From contig NZ_PYAW01000001.1 of NCBI RefSeq assembly GCF_003014755.1, forward strand, positions 1,550,001-1,614,000: a stretch of 64,000 nt of DNA, given 5' to 3'. Origin of the DNA: Chitinophaga niastensis (GTDB taxonomy: Bacteria > Bacteroidota > Bacteroidia > Chitinophagales > Chitinophagaceae). The position numbers and the translations under genes were made by a program. Under the pieces are notes generated by a model that worked only from the letters and a program-made list of their open reading frames with translations, had not been told where the DNA came from and made no database searches. Of this stretch, positions 43,813 to 52,501 are shown in pieces (within the stretch, counting starts at the first letter, position 1; each line of letters starts with the position of its first letter).

Positions 43813-45591
43813 TTATACTGCTTCTACTTTACGCTCACCAATCTGCTGGCGCCACATGGCATAGTATAATCCTTTCTCTTCCACGAGGTCTTCATGTCTG
43901 CCTGTTTCTACAATGCGTCCTTTTTCCAGTACATAAATACGATCTGCATGCATGATAGTACTCAAACGATGCGCAATCATTACAGTAATATGTTGTTTGC
44001 TGGCTGTTACCTGGCGTACGGTAGAAGTGATTTCTTCTTCCGTAATAGAATCAAGCGCAGATGTAGCTTCATCAAATACCAGCAGGCGTGGCTTACGCAG
44101 CAACGCACGGGCAATAGATAAACGTTGTTTTTCACCACCGGAAATCTTAATACCTCCTTCACCAATCACTGTCTCCAGGCCTTTGTCTGCCCGCGCCAGC
44201 AACGAATAACAGGATGCCTTATCCAGTGCTGCCATCACTTCTGCATCTGTAGCACCAGGATTTACAAAGAGCAGATTCTCTTTAATAGTACCCGCAAACA
44301 GTTGCGTATCCTGCGTTACAAAACCTACCTGGTGCCGCAATTCTTCCATATCCACCGCATTGGCATCTACGCCATTGTATAAAATATGGCCTTCGTTAGG
44401 TTTGTATAGTCCTACTAATAGTTTCACCAGCGTGGTTTTGCCGGAACCGGAAGGCCCTACAAACGCAATGGTTTCTCCTACTTTAACAGAAAAGTTTACA
44501 TGATCCAATGCTTTGGTAGCAGCCGTCAGGTGTTTGAAACCTACCCGCTCAAACAACAACTCGTCGATATGCCTGATTTTAACAGGATTGGCGGGCATTT
44601 CCTCTACCGGTGTACTCATAATACCCTGGAAATTTAACAGGGATACCTGCGCTTCGCGATAGTTAAGAATGATGTTGCCCAATTCCTGCAGCGGGCCAAA
44701 AATGAAGAAGGAATAAAGCTGTAAGGTCATCAGTTGTCCCATGGTTACTACATCGCGGTAAACATAAAACAGGAGCAGGAATAAAATGCTTTGACGCATC
44801 AGGTTCACAAAAGTACCCTGCACAAAGCTGATACTGCGAATGCTCCTCACTTTCTTTAGCTCCAGCAGTAAAATTTTCAGCGTAGTAGAATTTAAACGCC
44901 TGATTTCCTGGTTGGTTAACCCTAAACTCTTTACCAGCTCTATGTTACGAAGCGATTCGGTAGTAGAACCCGCCAGTGCAGTGGTTTCCTTTACAATTGT
45001 TTTCTGGATAACCTTAATCTTCCTGCTCAATAAACTCATCAGGATCGTCAGTAAAATACAGCCGATTAAATACACAAAAGGCAAAGTCCAGTGCACTGCT
45101 GCTGCGTACACCATCACAAACAGCACGCCTATCAACGATACAAAGAGTACGTTCACAAAGGCGGTGATAAACTTTTCACAGTCTATTCTCACTTTTTGTA
45201 AAATAGCCAGTGTTTCTCCGCTACGCTGATCTTCAAATTGCTGGTACGGCAGTCTGAGTGAGTGTTTCAAGCCATCGGTATACACCTGTGCCCCAAATTT
45301 CTGCACAATTACATTTACAAAGTAATCCTGGAAGGCTTTGGCAATCCTGGATACCATGGCTACGCCCACTGCGGCGCCTACCAGGAGCAATACGCCCCAT
45401 AAATAATTATTTTCCGGCCGGAAAATAATTCCTCCTTTGAGGGTTGTGTGTGGATGAGAAGCAAATCTGTCTACAATCCACCCGAAAATCATCGGGTCCA
45501 TCAAGGAAAACAGCTGGTTTATACTGGCTAACGCCATTGCTAACACTACCAGCCATTTATATCTCTTTAAATAATGCAGTAATAATTTCAT
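43813..45591 (-). CDS. ABC exporter (fused membrane and ATPase domains)
   Basis: A half-size exporter of about 592 aa. Six membrane helices are in residues 1-310, followed by an ATPase domain with Walker A GPSGSGKTTLVKL, Q-loop VTQDTQLF, signature ISGGEKQRLSIARALLR, Walker B LLVFDEATSALD and the switch His in IAHRLST. It works as a dimer and probably flips lipid, peptide or drug (MsbA-like group). The ATG at 45591 (MKLLLHYLKRYKWL) is preferred over one 42 nt upstream because it gives the usual start before TM1. Substrate unknown. Confidence 0.93.
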   Translation of the reverse strand: MKLLLHYLKRYKWLVVLAMALASINQLFSLMDPMIFGWIVDRFASHPHTTLKGGIIFRPENNYLWGVLLLVGAAVGVAMVSRIAKAFQDYFVNVIVQKFGAQVYTDGLKHSLRLPYQQFEDQRSGETLAILQKVRIDCEKFITAFVNVLFVSLIGVLFVMVYAAAVHWTLPFVYLIGCILLTILMSLLSRKIKVIQKTIVKETTALAGSTTESLRNIELVKSLGLTNQEIRRLNSTTLKILLLELKKVRSIRSISFVQGTFVNLMRQSILFLLLFYVYRDVVTMGQLMTLQLYSFFIFGPLQELGNIILNYREAQVSLLNFQGIMSTPVEEMPANPVKIRHIDELLFERVGFKHLTAATKALDHVNFSVKVGETIAFVGPSGSGKTTLVKLLVGLYKPNEGHILYNGVDANAVDMEELRHQVGFVTQDTQLFAGTIKENLLFVNPGATDAEVMAALDKASCYSLLARADKGLETVIGEGGIKISGGEKQRLSIARALLRKPRLLVFDEATSALDSITEEEITSTVRQVTASKQHITVMIAHRLSTIMHADRIYVLEKGRIVETGRHEDLVEEKGLYYAMWRQQIGERKVEAV

Positions 45592-45741
45592 AAGTCCAAT
45601 TTCCTGAGGTGCAAAGTTACTGTATGTTGCCACATATTATGAGTAAAAGTCCTGGCTATTTTGGTCAAAAAAGGTTAACTTAATAGTAAGTTCTTTTTAA
45701 AGGCATCGGTGATTAAGGATTATCTACATAAATCTCCACAT

Positions 45742-47868
45742 ATGAAGACGTATGATGAAAAACATATCAAAAACATCGTACTGTTAGGGGCTCCCAAAAG
45801 CGGCAAAACTACCCTCTCCGAAACTATGTTGTTCGAAGCCGGCATCATTGGCAAGCGCGGAACAGTAGAAGAAAAAAACACTATATCTGACTACCACGAA
45901 ATTGAGCATGAACGAGGTAACTCCGTATATGCTACCCTGTTGCACACGGAATGGAAAGACTATAAGATCAATATTATCGATACCCCCGGCCTGGAAGACT
46001 TCATAGGCGAAGTAATTGCCGCTATTCGTGTAGCCGATACCGCTATTCTGCTGCTGAATGCGCAATATGGGGTGGAAATAGGTACAGAACTGATATGGGA
46101 TTATGTAGATAAGTATCGTAAACCTACTATCCTGGCTATCAATCAACTGGATGCAGAGCTGGCTAACTTCAACAAAACAGTAGAGGAGGCTACGCGCATA
46201 CTAGGGCGCCCGGTAACAGTGATGCAATATCCTGTTAACCAGGGCACCGGATTCAATGCTATCATCGATCTCCTCAAAATGACCATGTACCGCTTCCCCG
46301 AAAATGGCGGAAAACCCGAAAAACTTCCCATCCCCGATAATGAAAAGGAACGTGCCGACCAACTACACAACGAGCTGGTAGAGAAAGCAGCCGAAAATGA
46401 TGATACCCTCATGGAACTTTATTTCGAAAAAGGCAGCCTGGATGAAGATGAACTGCGGCAAGGCATTAAAACAGGCATGCTTAACCACCAGGTGTTCCCG
46501 CTATTTTGTTTATCAGCTAAAAATAATATGGGCAGCGGCCGTCTTATGGGCTTTATAGACAATGTAGTTCCTTCTGCCGTGGAAATGCCGCCGGAAATTA
46601 CAGAAGATGGCAAAAAGGTACCCTGCGATGCCGCTGGCTCCACCGGATTGTTTATATTCAAAACCCTACAGGAACCACATATAGGCCGCCTCACCTATTT
46701 TAAAGTAATGTCCGGAGAAGTAAGGGGAGGAATGGAACTGATCAATGAAAAAGGTAATACCACAGAACGTATCAGCCAGTTATTCATTGCAGATGGAAAA
46801 AACCGCAATAATGTGGAACGCTTGCGCGCAGGAGACATCGGCTGTACCCTTAAAATGAAGAACACCCTTACCAATCATACTTTAGCAGAGAAAAATTTCC
46901 CCGGAGAAATAGTCCCTATCGATTTTCCCGGATCTAAAGTACGTGTAGCCATTGAAGCGAAAAATAAAGGTGATGATGAAAAACTCAGCGAAGTACTGGC
47001 AGAAATCCACATGGAAGATCCTACACTCGAAGTGGAATTTAACCGCGAACTGAAACAGGTGATCCTGCACGGACAAGGCGACCTGCATTTACTCGTTACC
47101 AAATGGCGACTGGAAAATATTTATAAGATGCAGGTAGATTTTCACGCTGCAAAAATACCCTACCGCGAAACGATTCAAAAACCTGCACTGGCATCTTACC
47201 GGCATAAGAAACAATCCGGCGGCGCAGGACAGTTTGGAGAAGTATTTATGCGGATAGAGCCCTGGTACGAAGGCATGCCACCCTATAAAGAACATACTGT
47301 GCGCGATACGGAAGAAATAGCACTTAACTGGGGCGGTAAGCTGGTTTTCAACAATTGTATCGTAGGAGGTGCTATAGACAATCGTTTCCTGCCATCTATC
47401 CTGAAAGGAGTGATGGAAAAAATGCAGGAAGGCCCGCTAACGGGATCGTATGTACGCGATATACGGGTAAGCGTATACGATGGTAAAATGCACCCGGTAG
47501 ACAGTAACGATATTTCTTTCAAAATAGCCGGTATGATGGCTTTCCGCGATGCTTTCCACCAGGCAGCGCCACAGCTGCTGGAACCGGTATTTGACCTCGA
47601 AGCCATAGCCCCCGATGTAATGATGGGCGATATTATGAGCGAATTACAAAGTCGCCGCAGCGTTATAACAGGCATGGATACAATAAACGGCTACCAGGTA
47701 ATAAAAGCACGCACACCCCAAGCGGAACTCGACAAACTCTTCGCTGCGCTGCGAAACGTTACGCAGGGTAAAGCAAAGCTGAAATCCCAGTTTGCAGAAT
47801 ATGCGCCTGTGCCACCAGAATTACAAAAGAAATTAAGCGACAGCTATAAGGAAGATCTGAGCATTTAA
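45742..47868 (+). CDS. EF-G-like translational GTPase (paralogue)
   Basis: A 708-aa GTPase with all EF-G domains: G1 GAPKSGKTTL near the start, G3 DTPGLEDF, G4 NQLD (the usual NKxD has Gln for Lys), then domains II-V with HGQGDLHLLVTKWRL and RHKKQSGGAGQFGEVF. The sequence belongs to the divergent group of second EF-G copies. It may act in ribosome recycling or stress; translocation is likely done by the main EF-G elsewhere. The ATG at 45742 is preferred over a GTG at 45709. Divergent from the ABC exporter gene. Confidence 0.9.
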   Translation: MKTYDEKHIKNIVLLGAPKSGKTTLSETMLFEAGIIGKRGTVEEKNTISDYHEIEHERGNSVYATLLHTEWKDYKINIIDTPGLEDFIGEVIAAIRVADTAILLLNAQYGVEIGTELIWDYVDKYRKPTILAINQLDAELANFNKTVEEATRILGRPVTVMQYPVNQGTGFNAIIDLLKMTMYRFPENGGKPEKLPIPDNEKERADQLHNELVEKAAENDDTLMELYFEKGSLDEDELRQGIKTGMLNHQVFPLFCLSAKNNMGSGRLMGFIDNVVPSAVEMPPEITEDGKKVPCDAAGSTGLFIFKTLQEPHIGRLTYFKVMSGEVRGGMELINEKGNTTERISQLFIADGKNRNNVERLRAGDIGCTLKMKNTLTNHTLAEKNFPGEIVPIDFPGSKVRVAIEAKNKGDDEKLSEVLAEIHMEDPTLEVEFNRELKQVILHGQGDLHLLVTKWRLENIYKMQVDFHAAKIPYRETIQKPALASYRHKKQSGGAGQFGEVFMRIEPWYEGMPPYKEHTVRDTEEIALNWGGKLVFNNCIVGGAIDNRFLPSILKGVMEKMQEGPLTGSYVRDIRVSVYDGKMHPVDSNDISFKIAGMMAFRDAFHQAAPQLLEPVFDLEAIAPDVMMGDIMSELQSRRSVITGMDTINGYQVIKARTPQAELDKLFAALRNVTQGKAKLKSQFAEYAPVPPELQKKLSDSYKEDLSI

Positions 47869-49403
47869 TTACCCCATCCTTCTCTGTCAAGATTCCTGAA
47901 TTGTATCGCTTCCGCCATGTGCGGGGGCTCTACGCTTTCACTGCCATCCAGGTCTGCAATGGTCCTGCTTACCTTCAGTATCCTGTCATAAGCCCTGGCA
48001 GATAATTTGAGCTTTTGCATAGCATGCCTGAGTTGTTCCCGGCAACTGTCACTCACCACACATACGGTTCCCAGTAACTGGCTATGCATTTGCGCATTGC
48101 AGTAAATCCCTTCATGGCCGGCAAAGCGACGGGCCTGTATCGCGCGCGCAGCCATCACACGGTCACGGATACACGTACTTTTTTCAGTGGCCTGCGGAAC
48201 AGACAGATCTGAAAATAATACCGGTGTAACTTCCACATGTAAATCTATGCGATCCAGCAAAGGACCGGATACTTTATTCAGGTACTTTTGTACTTGTCCG
48301 GGTGCACAGGTACAATCTTTCTCCGGATGATTGAAATACCCGCAGGGACAGGGATTCATGGAAGCCAGCAACATAAAGCTGGCAGGGAAATCAATGGCTG
48401 TTCTGGCGCGGGAAATGGTGACTTTCCTTTCTTCCACCGGTTGTCGCATTACTTCCAGCACTTTGCGTTTAAACTCTGGTAATTCGTCCAGGAACAACAC
48501 CCCGTTATGTGCCAGCGAAATTTCGCCAGGCTGTGGAATGCCGCCACCACCCACTAATGCAGCATCGCTGATAGTGTGGTGCGGTGAGCGGAAAGGCCGC
48601 TTTGCAATAAGAGAGGAATGTTCCGGCAGCTTACCGGCAACAGAATGTATCTTGGTTGTTTCCAATGCTTCCTGTAGCGTGAGTGGCGGCAATATGGTAG
48701 GCAATCTTTTTGCCAGCATGGTTTTGCCCGCTCCCGGCGGACCAATCAATATAGCGTTGTGACCGCCTGCTGCGGCTATTTCCAGGGCTCGTTTAATTTG
48801 ATGTTGTCCTTTTACATCGCTGAAGTCTACATCAAAAATAGCTTGCGCCGTATAAAAATCATCCTCATCTGTTTTTACCGGCGGCAAACTATCCGGTTGC
48901 TCAAAGAAACGTAATACCTCAGAGATGTGTGAAATGCCGTATACATCCAGTTGCTTTACCATAGCGGCTTCCCGCGCATTTTGTTTGGGCAGGATAAATC
49001 CTTTGAAACCATCTTTCAGTGCTTGTATGGCCATAGGCAAAGCACCTTTAACAGGTAACACAGTACCATCCAGCGAGAGCTCTCCCATCATCAGGTATTG
49101 CGCACAGGAGGTGGCAGCCATATTACCGGATGCGGCAATGATACCAATGGCAATAGGAAGATCATAGGCTGCACCAACTTTGCGGATATCAGCCGGCGCC
49201 ATATTTACTACAGTCCTGGTTCTGGGCATATGTAATCCCAAACTTTGAATGGTAGATTCAATGCGCCGTTCACTTTCTTTCACGGCGTTGTCTGGCAGAC
49301 CTACAATAAACAATCGATTCCCCTGTGAAGAAACATTTACTTCAATAGTGATGGTAATGGCATTAACGCCCTGAATGGCGCTGCCGAAGGTTTTAACAAT
49401 CAT
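47865..49403 (-). CDS. YifB/ComM-family Mg-chelatase-like AAA ATPase
   Basis: A 512-aa protein. An N-terminal Lon-protease-like S5 fold (GLPDNAVKESERRIESTIQ, APADIRKVGAAYDLPIAIG) has no need for catalytic residues. The AAA+ core has Walker A GPPGAGKTMLAKRL and LFLDELPEF (Walker B), and a C-terminal domain carries a four-Cys site (MNPCPCGYFNHPEKDCTCAP). ComM is a helicase that promotes branch migration when DNA taken up in transformation recombines; YifB homologues are common. The 3' end overlaps the EF-G-like gene end by 4 bp (convergent). Confidence 0.93.
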   Translation of the reverse strand: MIVKTFGSAIQGVNAITITIEVNVSSQGNRLFIVGLPDNAVKESERRIESTIQSLGLHMPRTRTVVNMAPADIRKVGAAYDLPIAIGIIAASGNMAATSCAQYLMMGELSLDGTVLPVKGALPMAIQALKDGFKGFILPKQNAREAAMVKQLDVYGISHISEVLRFFEQPDSLPPVKTDEDDFYTAQAIFDVDFSDVKGQHQIKRALEIAAAGGHNAILIGPPGAGKTMLAKRLPTILPPLTLQEALETTKIHSVAGKLPEHSSLIAKRPFRSPHHTISDAALVGGGGIPQPGEISLAHNGVLFLDELPEFKRKVLEVMRQPVEERKVTISRARTAIDFPASFMLLASMNPCPCGYFNHPEKDCTCAPGQVQKYLNKVSGPLLDRIDLHVEVTPVLFSDLSVPQATEKSTCIRDRVMAARAIQARRFAGHEGIYCNAQMHSQLLGTVCVVSDSCREQLRHAMQKLKLSARAYDRILKVSRTIADLDGSESVEPPHMAEAIQFRNLDREGWGN

Positions 49404-49437
49404 ATGGATATTGGGTTAACGTGTATTCACTAAGATA

Positions 49438-49546
49438 AGCTTTTAGCCGTTAGGTTTTAGCTTTTAGAGAAATGCAGCAAAGATCAACTGTAATCTTCGC
49501 TGCATTTCTCTAAAAGCTAAAAGCTAAAACCTAACGGCTAAAAGCT
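49438..49546. repeat. Palindrome with TTTTAGC heptad arms
   Basis: Left arm 49438-49484 pairs with right arm 49493-49546; loop CAACTGTA. The arms are TTTTAGC-type heptads with an inner AAATGCAGCAAAGAT core. The right arm has one extra AAAAGCT unit. The right end carries CTA at 49545-49547, which is the stop codon of the MutS-like gene on the minus strand. Same family as 39031 and 50929. Confidence 0.85.
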
Positions 49547-50873
49547 ATCGGATCTGTTGCAACAGATCCAATACCTTCTCACGTTTCAGTATCAGATAAC
49601 CGATTTTTTCTTTTGCAATACCATCTTTCAAAAGATAGGTAAACCGCAGGTTATCATCTATTACTTCTGATTCAAAATATTTGAATTGAATACGGTCTTC
49701 CTTATCTAATCCATCTACTATTTCGTACAGATGTGTAGAGAGGATAAACAAACAATTTGTACTCCGCAGCAATCCCCTGATAACAGCCAGGGAACAGTTT
49801 CTGGCGTCTTCTACATTGGTGCCTTTAAACATTTCATCTATCAGCACCAGCCAGTTTTGACCATTGTTAATCTGCAGGATAGTATTCTTAATGCGCAGTA
49901 CTTCGCTGTAAAAATAACTCTCTCCTTTAAAAATATTATCCTGTACCTGTATGTTACTGACGATACCATGAAAGAAGCTCAGCTCCATATTTTTTGCAGG
50001 TACGCCCATGCCAATATGCGCCAGGAATACTGCTATACCTACCGCTCTGATGAAGGTGGTTTTACCAGCCATATTAGCGCCTGTGAGGAACATAAAATGC
50101 GAGGCTTCATCCAGGGAAAGATCATAGGCTACAGGCTCGTCAAGAATAATATGATATAGTTGAGATGCTTTTATCTGCGGACGTGTGCTGTTGGAAAAAC
50201 GGGGAAATTGCAGGTTATAATGCTTAATGGCTTTGGCCATGGCATAGTAAGCATCCAGTTGCTGATAAAGGGTTACCAGTTCCACAATTACTTTTTTATG
50301 TCTTTTCCTGATATAATTATCATAGCGCAGGATCTGTACATAATTTAATTTTCCTTCTTCTTCTGTTTTCAGGATTTCAAAAAAATCGCGCTTGCTTAAC
50401 AGGTGCTGTGCCCTGTCCAGCAATATTTTCAGCACTTTAGGTGTTTCGTCGGAATTAAATACATTAATAAACGTACGGAAGCCCTGAAGCAAATTCACCA
50501 GCTGCGTAAAAGCGAATTTGATATAACCATAGTCAGGCGCATACAGTGTTTTATTGATCAACGCCTGTATATGCAAAGGAATGCCTTCTGTATTGGAGAT
50601 CGGCTCAATCTGCGCTTCCATATAGTTTTCCACTACTACAATGGTACCGTTGGAAATAATAGTAGGCCAGTTGCTTTCCTGTTCCAGGATATACTGTAAT
50701 GCTTTCTGCCGGTTCTCAATGGTGTTGATATCGGGTAGCGGATTACTGAACAATTGACGCAAATAATCGCGTCCGCCGGAAGTTGTAGTGAAGTCGAGTC
50801 GGTGGAATAGGGAATACTCTTCGTCGCGGTTAAAAATAGACAGGTCGTAATAGGAAGTTTTGTCCAGTTGCAT
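49545..50873 (-). CDS. MutS-family ATPase without the mismatch-binding domains
   Basis: A 442-aa protein with only the MutS lever (about 1-240) and ATPase domain (Walker A TGANMAGKTT at 264-273, Walker B LVLIDE at 342-347, GTNVEDARNC as the dimer signature). It lacks MutS domain I with the mismatch-binding Phe and has no Smr nuclease. This shortened type is common in Bacteroidota and of uncertain role, perhaps recombination or DNA structure recognition. Its stop codon comes from the palindrome arm at 49545-49547. Confidence 0.9.
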   Translation of the reverse strand: MQLDKTSYYDLSIFNRDEEYSLFHRLDFTTTSGGRDYLRQLFSNPLPDINTIENRQKALQYILEQESNWPTIISNGTIVVVENYMEAQIEPISNTEGIPLHIQALINKTLYAPDYGYIKFAFTQLVNLLQGFRTFINVFNSDETPKVLKILLDRAQHLLSKRDFFEILKTEEEGKLNYVQILRYDNYIRKRHKKVIVELVTLYQQLDAYYAMAKAIKHYNLQFPRFSNSTRPQIKASQLYHIILDEPVAYDLSLDEASHFMFLTGANMAGKTTFIRAVGIAVFLAHIGMGVPAKNMELSFFHGIVSNIQVQDNIFKGESYFYSEVLRIKNTILQINNGQNWLVLIDEMFKGTNVEDARNCSLAVIRGLLRSTNCLFILSTHLYEIVDGLDKEDRIQFKYFESEVIDDNLRFTYLLKDGIAKEKIGYLILKREKVLDLLQQIR

Positions 50874-50928
50874 GCAGCGTCTTTTTAGTGAATATAAAGT
50901 GGAAGATGCAAGGAAGGAAAAAATCCAT

Positions 50929-51056
50929 AAGCTTTTAGCTTTTAGTCATTAGCTTTTAGGAAAATGCAGCGGAGATGGCACTTCCTGTTTAACCTTCGCT
51001 GCATTTTCCTAAAAGCTAAAAGCTAACGGCTAAAAGCTAACGGCTAAACGCTAATC
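50929..51056. repeat. Palindrome reaching into the dihydroorotase gene
   Basis: Left arm starts at 50929 (AAGCTTTTAGCTTTTAG and a TAGTCATTAG unit) and ends in AAAATGCAGCGGAGAT at 50976. The right arm, from about 50993, repeats CTTCGCTGCATTTT and then several CTAAAAG/CTAACGG units to 51056. The right end overlaps the coding strand of dihydroorotase: the last six to seven codons and the stop (CTA at 51037-51039 on the plus strand) are made of the repeat. Confidence 0.85.
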
Positions 51057-52380
51057 GCTCTCCCATTACTGATTCATCAAATGTTCCATTTGCATATGCC
51101 AGGTGACCGTTTACAAAAGTATGTGTGATGGCAGCCGGGAAGGTATGTCCTTCAAACGGGCTCCAGGCGCACTTGTAGTAAATGTTTTGTTTGTTAACAG
51201 CGGTATGGCTCTGTAGGTCCACTATTACGCAGTCAGCAAAATATCCTTCTCTCAGAAATCCTCTTTCTTTTATCTGGAAGCAGACCGCAGGTGCATGGCT
51301 CATTTTTTCTACCACTTTTTCTATGGAGATATCACCCTGTCTGGCATGTTCCAGCATCAGCAACAAGCTGTGTTGTACCAATGGTACGCCTGATGGCGCC
51401 TGCAGATAAGGCTGCTGTTTTTCCTCCCAGGTATGTGGCGCATGGTCTGTAGCAATGATATCCAGACGATCGTCCAGAAGGGCCTGCCATAGCGCTGTTT
51501 TGTTCTCCGGAGATTTGATGGCCGGATTACATTTAATCAGATTGCCGTACTGTGCATAATCATCTGCGGTATAATGCAGGTGATGCACACAAACCTCTGC
51601 GGTGATGCGCTTGTCTGCCAGTGGCATCATGTTACTGAACAGTTGCAATTCTTTAGCCGTGGAAATATGCAGGATATGCAGGCGGGCATCATGTTTCTGA
51701 GCAAATTGAATGGCTACCAAAGACGACTCAAAGCAGGCTTCCACATTGCGTATCAGCGGATGGTCCGCAGCAGTAAGCTGGTCGCCTTTTTCGCGCTGAA
51801 ATGCTTCCATATTGCTGCGGATGATCTTTTCATCTTCACAATGGGTAGCAATCAGGAGTTCGCTGGTAGAAAATACTTTTTCCAGGGTAAGATAATTATC
51901 TACCAACATATTGCCGGTAGAAGACCCCATGAATATTTTGACACCGCAAACGCTTTCTTTTTTAGCATTTGTTTTCAGGATTTCTTCCACATTATCGTTG
52001 GAAGCACCCATGAAAAAGGAGTAGTTAGCCAGGGAATGTTGTTTCCCGATGGTGTATTTATCTTCCAGTAATTCCTGTGTAAGTGCTGCGGGCTTGGTAT
52101 TAGGCATTTCCATGAAGCTGGTAGTGCCACCGGCAACGGCTGCACGTGCTTCTGTGTAAATGGTGGCTTTTTGTGTTAAGCCTGGCTCGCGGAAATGCAC
52201 CTGGTCGTCTATAATGCCCGGCAGCAGGTGTTTCCCTTCTCCGTTAATTTCCGTGTAATTACCGCTGGGAGTGATATGAGGCGCTATCTTTTCAATGCGG
52301 TTATCCTTGATCCATACATCCTGTACCGTGGTATGGCCTTCGTTTACCACGGCTATATTCCTGATGAGGTAGTTTTGCAT
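51037..52380 (-). CDS. pyrC: Dihydroorotase
   Basis: A 447-aa amidohydrolase closing carbamoyl-aspartate to dihydroorotate in pyrimidine synthesis. Binuclear-metal residues are Lys148 (bridging carbamate, CGVKIFMGSST), His180 (ATHCEDE), His238 (LHILHIS) and catalytic Asp312 (ATDHAPH). The usual first H-x-H motif is DQVHFREPG here, with Gln60 in place of the first His. This is a feature recalled for Bacteroidota dihydroorotases. The final residues, RLAFSR, are encoded by the intergenic palindrome and are probably not original. Confidence 0.92.
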   Translation of the reverse strand: MQNYLIRNIAVVNEGHTTVQDVWIKDNRIEKIAPHITPSGNYTEINGEGKHLLPGIIDDQVHFREPGLTQKATIYTEARAAVAGGTTSFMEMPNTKPAALTQELLEDKYTIGKQHSLANYSFFMGASNDNVEEILKTNAKKESVCGVKIFMGSSTGNMLVDNYLTLEKVFSTSELLIATHCEDEKIIRSNMEAFQREKGDQLTAADHPLIRNVEACFESSLVAIQFAQKHDARLHILHISTAKELQLFSNMMPLADKRITAEVCVHHLHYTADDYAQYGNLIKCNPAIKSPENKTALWQALLDDRLDIIATDHAPHTWEEKQQPYLQAPSGVPLVQHSLLLMLEHARQGDISIEKVVEKMSHAPAVCFQIKERGFLREGYFADCVIVDLQSHTAVNKQNIYYKCAWSPFEGHTFPAAITHTFVNGHLAYANGTFDESVMGERLAFSR

Positions 52381-52401
52381 TCCGCAAAGGTAGAAAAATT
52401 G

Positions 52402-52493
52402 GAATTACGAATTACGAATTGCGAATTACGTTGATCATCCGCAAAGATCATCCGCTATGATCAACGTAATTCGCAATTCGTAATTCGTAATTC
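52402..52493. repeat. Palindrome with 36-bp perfect arms
   Basis: Left arm 52402-52437 and right arm 52458-52493 are perfect reverse complements. The arms consist of GAATTAC-type heptads (AATTACG, AATTGCG), unlike the TTTTAGC heptads of the other elements. The 20-nt loop contains GCAAAGATCATCCGC, which matches the cores at 49478 (GCAAAGATCA) and, in complement, 3520 (GATCATAGCGGA). It lies between two same-strand genes, so it is not simply a terminator of convergent genes. Confidence 0.9.
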
Positions 52494-52501
52494 TTCAGCA
52501 T

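Noticed and set aside
39031-51056. Heptad repeats TTTTAGC as a possible CRISPR array
   Set aside because: The repeats are contiguous and form palindrome arms, with no spacers and no cas genes.
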